The position numbers and the translations under genes are program-made. The notes below the pieces were generated by a model that saw only the letters and a list, made by a program, of their open reading frames with translations, had not been told where the DNA came from and ran no database searches. Positions 61,153-64,000 of a DNA stretch of 64,000 nt are shown here, one piece after another. This stretch comes from Amphibalanus amphitrite (taxonomy: Eukaryota; Arthropoda; Thecostraca; Balanomorpha; Balanidae): assembly GCF_019059575.1 (NCBI RefSeq), contig NW_024882031.1:248001-312000 (forward strand). The letters are read 5' to 3'. Position 1 is the stretch's first letter; each line of letters begins with the position of its first letter.

Positions 61153-61711
61153 ATGTCACTGAAGGAACTTTTTGATCACATCAGCAATGATGACCTGGAG
61201 GCCGCAAAGGCACTTCTGGCAGGAGGCCAAGTGAAGGTCAATGATGCCGATGAGCATGGCATGTCTGCCCTGCAACATGCCAGTTTTAAGGGCCTGCCCA
61301 AGATGTGCCAGATGCTTCTGGACCAGGTATTATACAATGCACTGTTGAATGTTGCTGGCTATTGTTGCTGGCTATTGTCAGCCTGCTATTGTATTGTAGT
61401 TTATGTATCAATTAGGTTTTTGTGGTTGCAGATGTATTTGTATTTCCTACATATCCCCACCCGTTGGATTGGTAACTCTTCTTCAGTCGTGGTGTACACT
61501 GCACATCATCTGTTGGTATTCTCTAGCCTCCCACCCCGTCCACAGGGCGGCGACGTCCACTGGGACGGCCACGAGCACGGCTACACGGCTCTGCACTTTG
61601 CCGCGCTGTCGGGCAGCGAGCCGACCGTCCGCTGTCTGCTGGCCGCCGGCGCGCGGACGGACCGCACCAACTCAGTTCACCGCACTCCGGCCCAGATGGC
61701 TGGCTTTGTCG
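61153..61711 (+). CDS. ANKMY2: Ankyrin repeat and MYND domain protein 2-like, 5' part
   Basis: Two coding exons: 61153-61326 (58 codons, donor GTATTA) and 61546-61711 (acceptor GTCCACAG, donor GTACAG, phase 1). The start ATG follows an acceptor (TTTTCACAG at 61130-61138), so a non-coding exon lies upstream. The joined product starts MSLKELFDHISNDDLEAAKA and contains ankyrin units (DEHGMSALQHASFKGLPKMC; HEHGYTALHFAALSGSEPTV) and NSVHRTPAQMAGFVG, in the order and spacing of the N-terminal ankyrin region of ANKMY2. In other animals ANKMY2 is a ciliary protein that binds FKBP38 and affects Hedgehog signalling. The MYND zinc finger and middle region are not found before the window ends, so the gene is partial. 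Confidence 0.85.
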
Positions 61712-64000
61712 GTACAGTAGGTCTACTAAAAAAGTCCCCCGCTCCAGAGGCGGCCGGCCGGCCGAACCCCCGGATTCCAGCCCCGACTCTATTGCGCAGG
61801 CCGCGGCAGCGACACGGGTCAGGTCGCGGCGCCCGGCGAGTGGGTCAGTTGGCGGCGGTCGGCCGTGGAATGAGGACGCGGTGTGTGGGGCGCAGAGATG
61901 CCGCAGTGCAGAGGAGGGGAAGATAATGACTCTGCACGATGCCGGAAATAATGCCTTTGTGATCTAAATTAAACACCTGCAGTGCATATCCTCCCTTGCC
62001 CCATTCCTATTTTATCATAATCCTTCAATAAACTGTAATGGCCATTCAGCGCAAGCAAGCAAACAAAACAACCCGTTTAGCGGCGACATCATCTTGGATA
62101 AAAAAGCGACAGTCATGATTAGAATAGACTTGGCGCGAGGACAAATCGAGGGGTATAACTATATGTATCACATACCGAGTATTTTATTCCCATTTAGCGA
62201 ATTAAGATTGGGGATCTTGTCCAACAAGTCAGCGGCCGTTCTAGACACAGAATAATGCTTTGTATTCGGTCACATCATTATCTGCAATAATTCGAAGCGA
62301 TATTTAACCCTCGCCGGCCGAGAAGAAGGGGTGGATGCCGCCACCATGCATTTTTTGCGGTAGCTCAAAGCACACTGATGATAGAAGGCTGACATTTTAT
62401 ATGCCTTACATTTCATTCAAGCCGGATCACTTGACATCAACCACGTTTTCAGGTCAGGTCACTTAACTATGACGTCTTAGGTAAACCTCTGCACGGTTGT
62501 CGGTTATAAAATGATGCAATCCGCAATGCACTTTGTGTCGTATAAGCATAATGGGGAATTATGGAAACTGTTAATTTGGCATCGGAAATGATATGAAACT
62601 ATACCTCAAGCACATGAAATCGTGACTTCATACATTCTTGGCAAGGTCTAATGCTTCACTTTTGCCTTGTTCACCTTGCGTGACATCATTTATGACGTCA
62701 CTAGGGTCATAGGAGCGTTTCGTCAATAACTCCCGATCAAAATGAGCTAGCCAGTCGGGACAGCCATCAATGGACTTTGCAAGACTTTGTTATGCAACAT
62801 GTCCTCCTTTCAACAGCTTCGTGACCTGCGTTGCCCTAACATGACATTGACCTCAGGTAAACATGCTAAATTGCTTCACCTAAACAAAAAAGCATATACC
62901 TAAATCGACGCGTCTGAGAACAGAAAACACGATTGTATCGAAATGACGATAATGCGTCTAGTTATTTACCAAGAACCGATCAAATGCCTTGGGCCCTTGA
63001 CCTGCCCTAAGAGGTCGCTGATATTTTAAAATGGGGTGCCAGTCGCTGCGTCACGTAACGACGCAAGCGCTCGTTTTTTTTTCCCGCGAGGCTCTAGCAG
63101 CTAGCTCAATTATAGGAGCTAAACATGGGGTCGGGGAATCGCTCCCTTCTCAGTCACTATTTGGCCGGGATAGTATTTGCAATTATTGTTAAAATCTAGC
63201 ATTTTAAGATTTCAAATGACCCATTTTTTCCCGTCCAATTTTTCAATTCAAGGTCATAACATCAGGTTACGTCAAGTGACCTTACCTCAAGGAGAGTTCC
63301 TGTGCTCATCATATCTAAATACACCGACTAACCGATCGCTTCAGAACTTTCAGCGATTTTAATGGGCAACAGTATATGTATTTGAAACGTTTACTTTGCA
63401 AGTTTGACATTGTTGACAGAAAGGCCGGGTCAATTTTGAGATCGCTCAACGGCTCAAGTCAATGGGAGAAAACTGAACTGCGCTTTTTTGGACGGAACGC
63501 ATAATAAACACTCTGAAAACATGTGGTGCTTGATGAGATACAATACTGGATGAGAAAATTGTTTGTTTTGTTGGGGGCCATCTTTTCCGGTCTAAAAAGG
63601 CCCTTGCAGAGCTATGACATAACTATGCTGTGGTGTAGTGATTGGGTTGTGCGAGCCAGCGACAGTGATCTGCGGAAGCGAGACTGTTCCTGTGGGACGA
63701 TTGCCTTGTCGGGACGGTCCAGCCGTCTCCCAAACGGTCACCCGAAGAGGATTATGTGTCCTGGACTGGATCCGACATCAACTACAGGTTGGCTGGTGGG
63801 GTGACCTCCAGTCCAGAGGGGTAAGCATGAAGGCTAGGGGCGATGCGGATGGGTTTTTCCTGAGGATAGCGAGGACGGAAGGAATCTAGCACCCTTGAAC
63901 CTTCCTTATACCTACTGAATGTATCTCAGGCTGTTAAATCTCCTAAGCGTATTTTTTTTTCTCTACATCGTCAAGGTGTCATTAACAAAAATATGAAATT
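61712..64000. other. Probable intron of the ANKMY2-like gene, no exon recognised
   Basis: I searched for the next ANKMY2 segment and found nothing convincing. The open frame running on from 61711 to about 61926 is Arg/Pro-rich GC-driven sequence. Around 63630-63895 a GC-richer block with a readable frame has no known protein likeness and may be a degraded repeat. Confidence 0.45.

Noticed and set aside
61727-61926. Continuation of the ANKMY2-like frame past 61711
   Set aside because: The sequence becomes Arg/Pro-rich and diverges from ANKMY2 exactly at a GTACAG donor, so it is read as intron.
63600-63895. Possible SINE or exon with a readable frame at the window end
   Set aside because: A box-A-like GTGGTGTAGTGATTGG is present but no convincing box B, and the frame has no likeness to the next ANKMY2 segment.

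Overview
The window looks like nuclear DNA of an invertebrate animal, most likely an arthropod and possibly a crustacean. It has intron-rich genes with GT-AG splicing, an animal-type AP-3 delta gene, an intact BEL/Pao retrotransposon, and many microsatellites and small DNA transposons. The lineage is inferred; nothing seen fixes the species.

Layout. 1-7.5 kb is mostly non-coding, apart from a tentative plus-strand gene of at least three exons (2.7-4.6 kb) with a winged-helix-like segment and a Gly/Pro/Arg-rich tail. 7.5-16.0 kb is a nest of mobile DNA: a TA-flanked element interrupted by a second TA-flanked element and by a complete BEL/Pao retrotransposon with apparently identical LTRs. 17-32.4 kb holds three paralogous genes (minus, plus, minus) for small secreted proteins with one Ig-like domain each. 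They share a signal peptide, a Cys-x9-Cys motif, a CDF B-strand cysteine, a D[IV]VWxKV C-strand tryptophan and a DxGxYxC F strand. The segment between the tryptophan and the YxC is replaced by unrelated low-complexity sequence in each paralog. I do not recognise this family; it is the best candidate for something undescribed. The 5.3-kb intron of the first paralog holds a large foldback element whose inverted arms are minisatellites.

36.9-53.5 kb, minus strand, is a complete AP-3 complex delta-subunit gene: 24 coding exons whose phases all join into 1249 codons. Its introns hold a tandem duplication of the start of exon 23, a duplicated end of exon 4 beside a hAT-like element with an 8-bp target duplication, and simple repeats. 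An acceptor-like site lies 46 bases upstream of the start codon, so a non-coding first exon probably lies further upstream. A cluster of GTCACGTGAC (CLEAR-type) palindromes sits at 55.5-56.2 kb. 58.1-59.7 kb is a second foldback element. 61.15-61.7 kb holds the first two recognisable coding exons of an ANKMY2-like ankyrin/MYND gene on the plus strand, which runs out of the window or into exons I could not find.

How they fit. AP-3 delta is a housekeeping trafficking gene for lysosomes and lysosome-related organelles. The Ig-like cluster appears to be a lineage-specific secreted family. Much of the rest is transposon-derived, including several TA-flanked families whose ends share a GGGG(T/C)AAGAxGCCC-like core.
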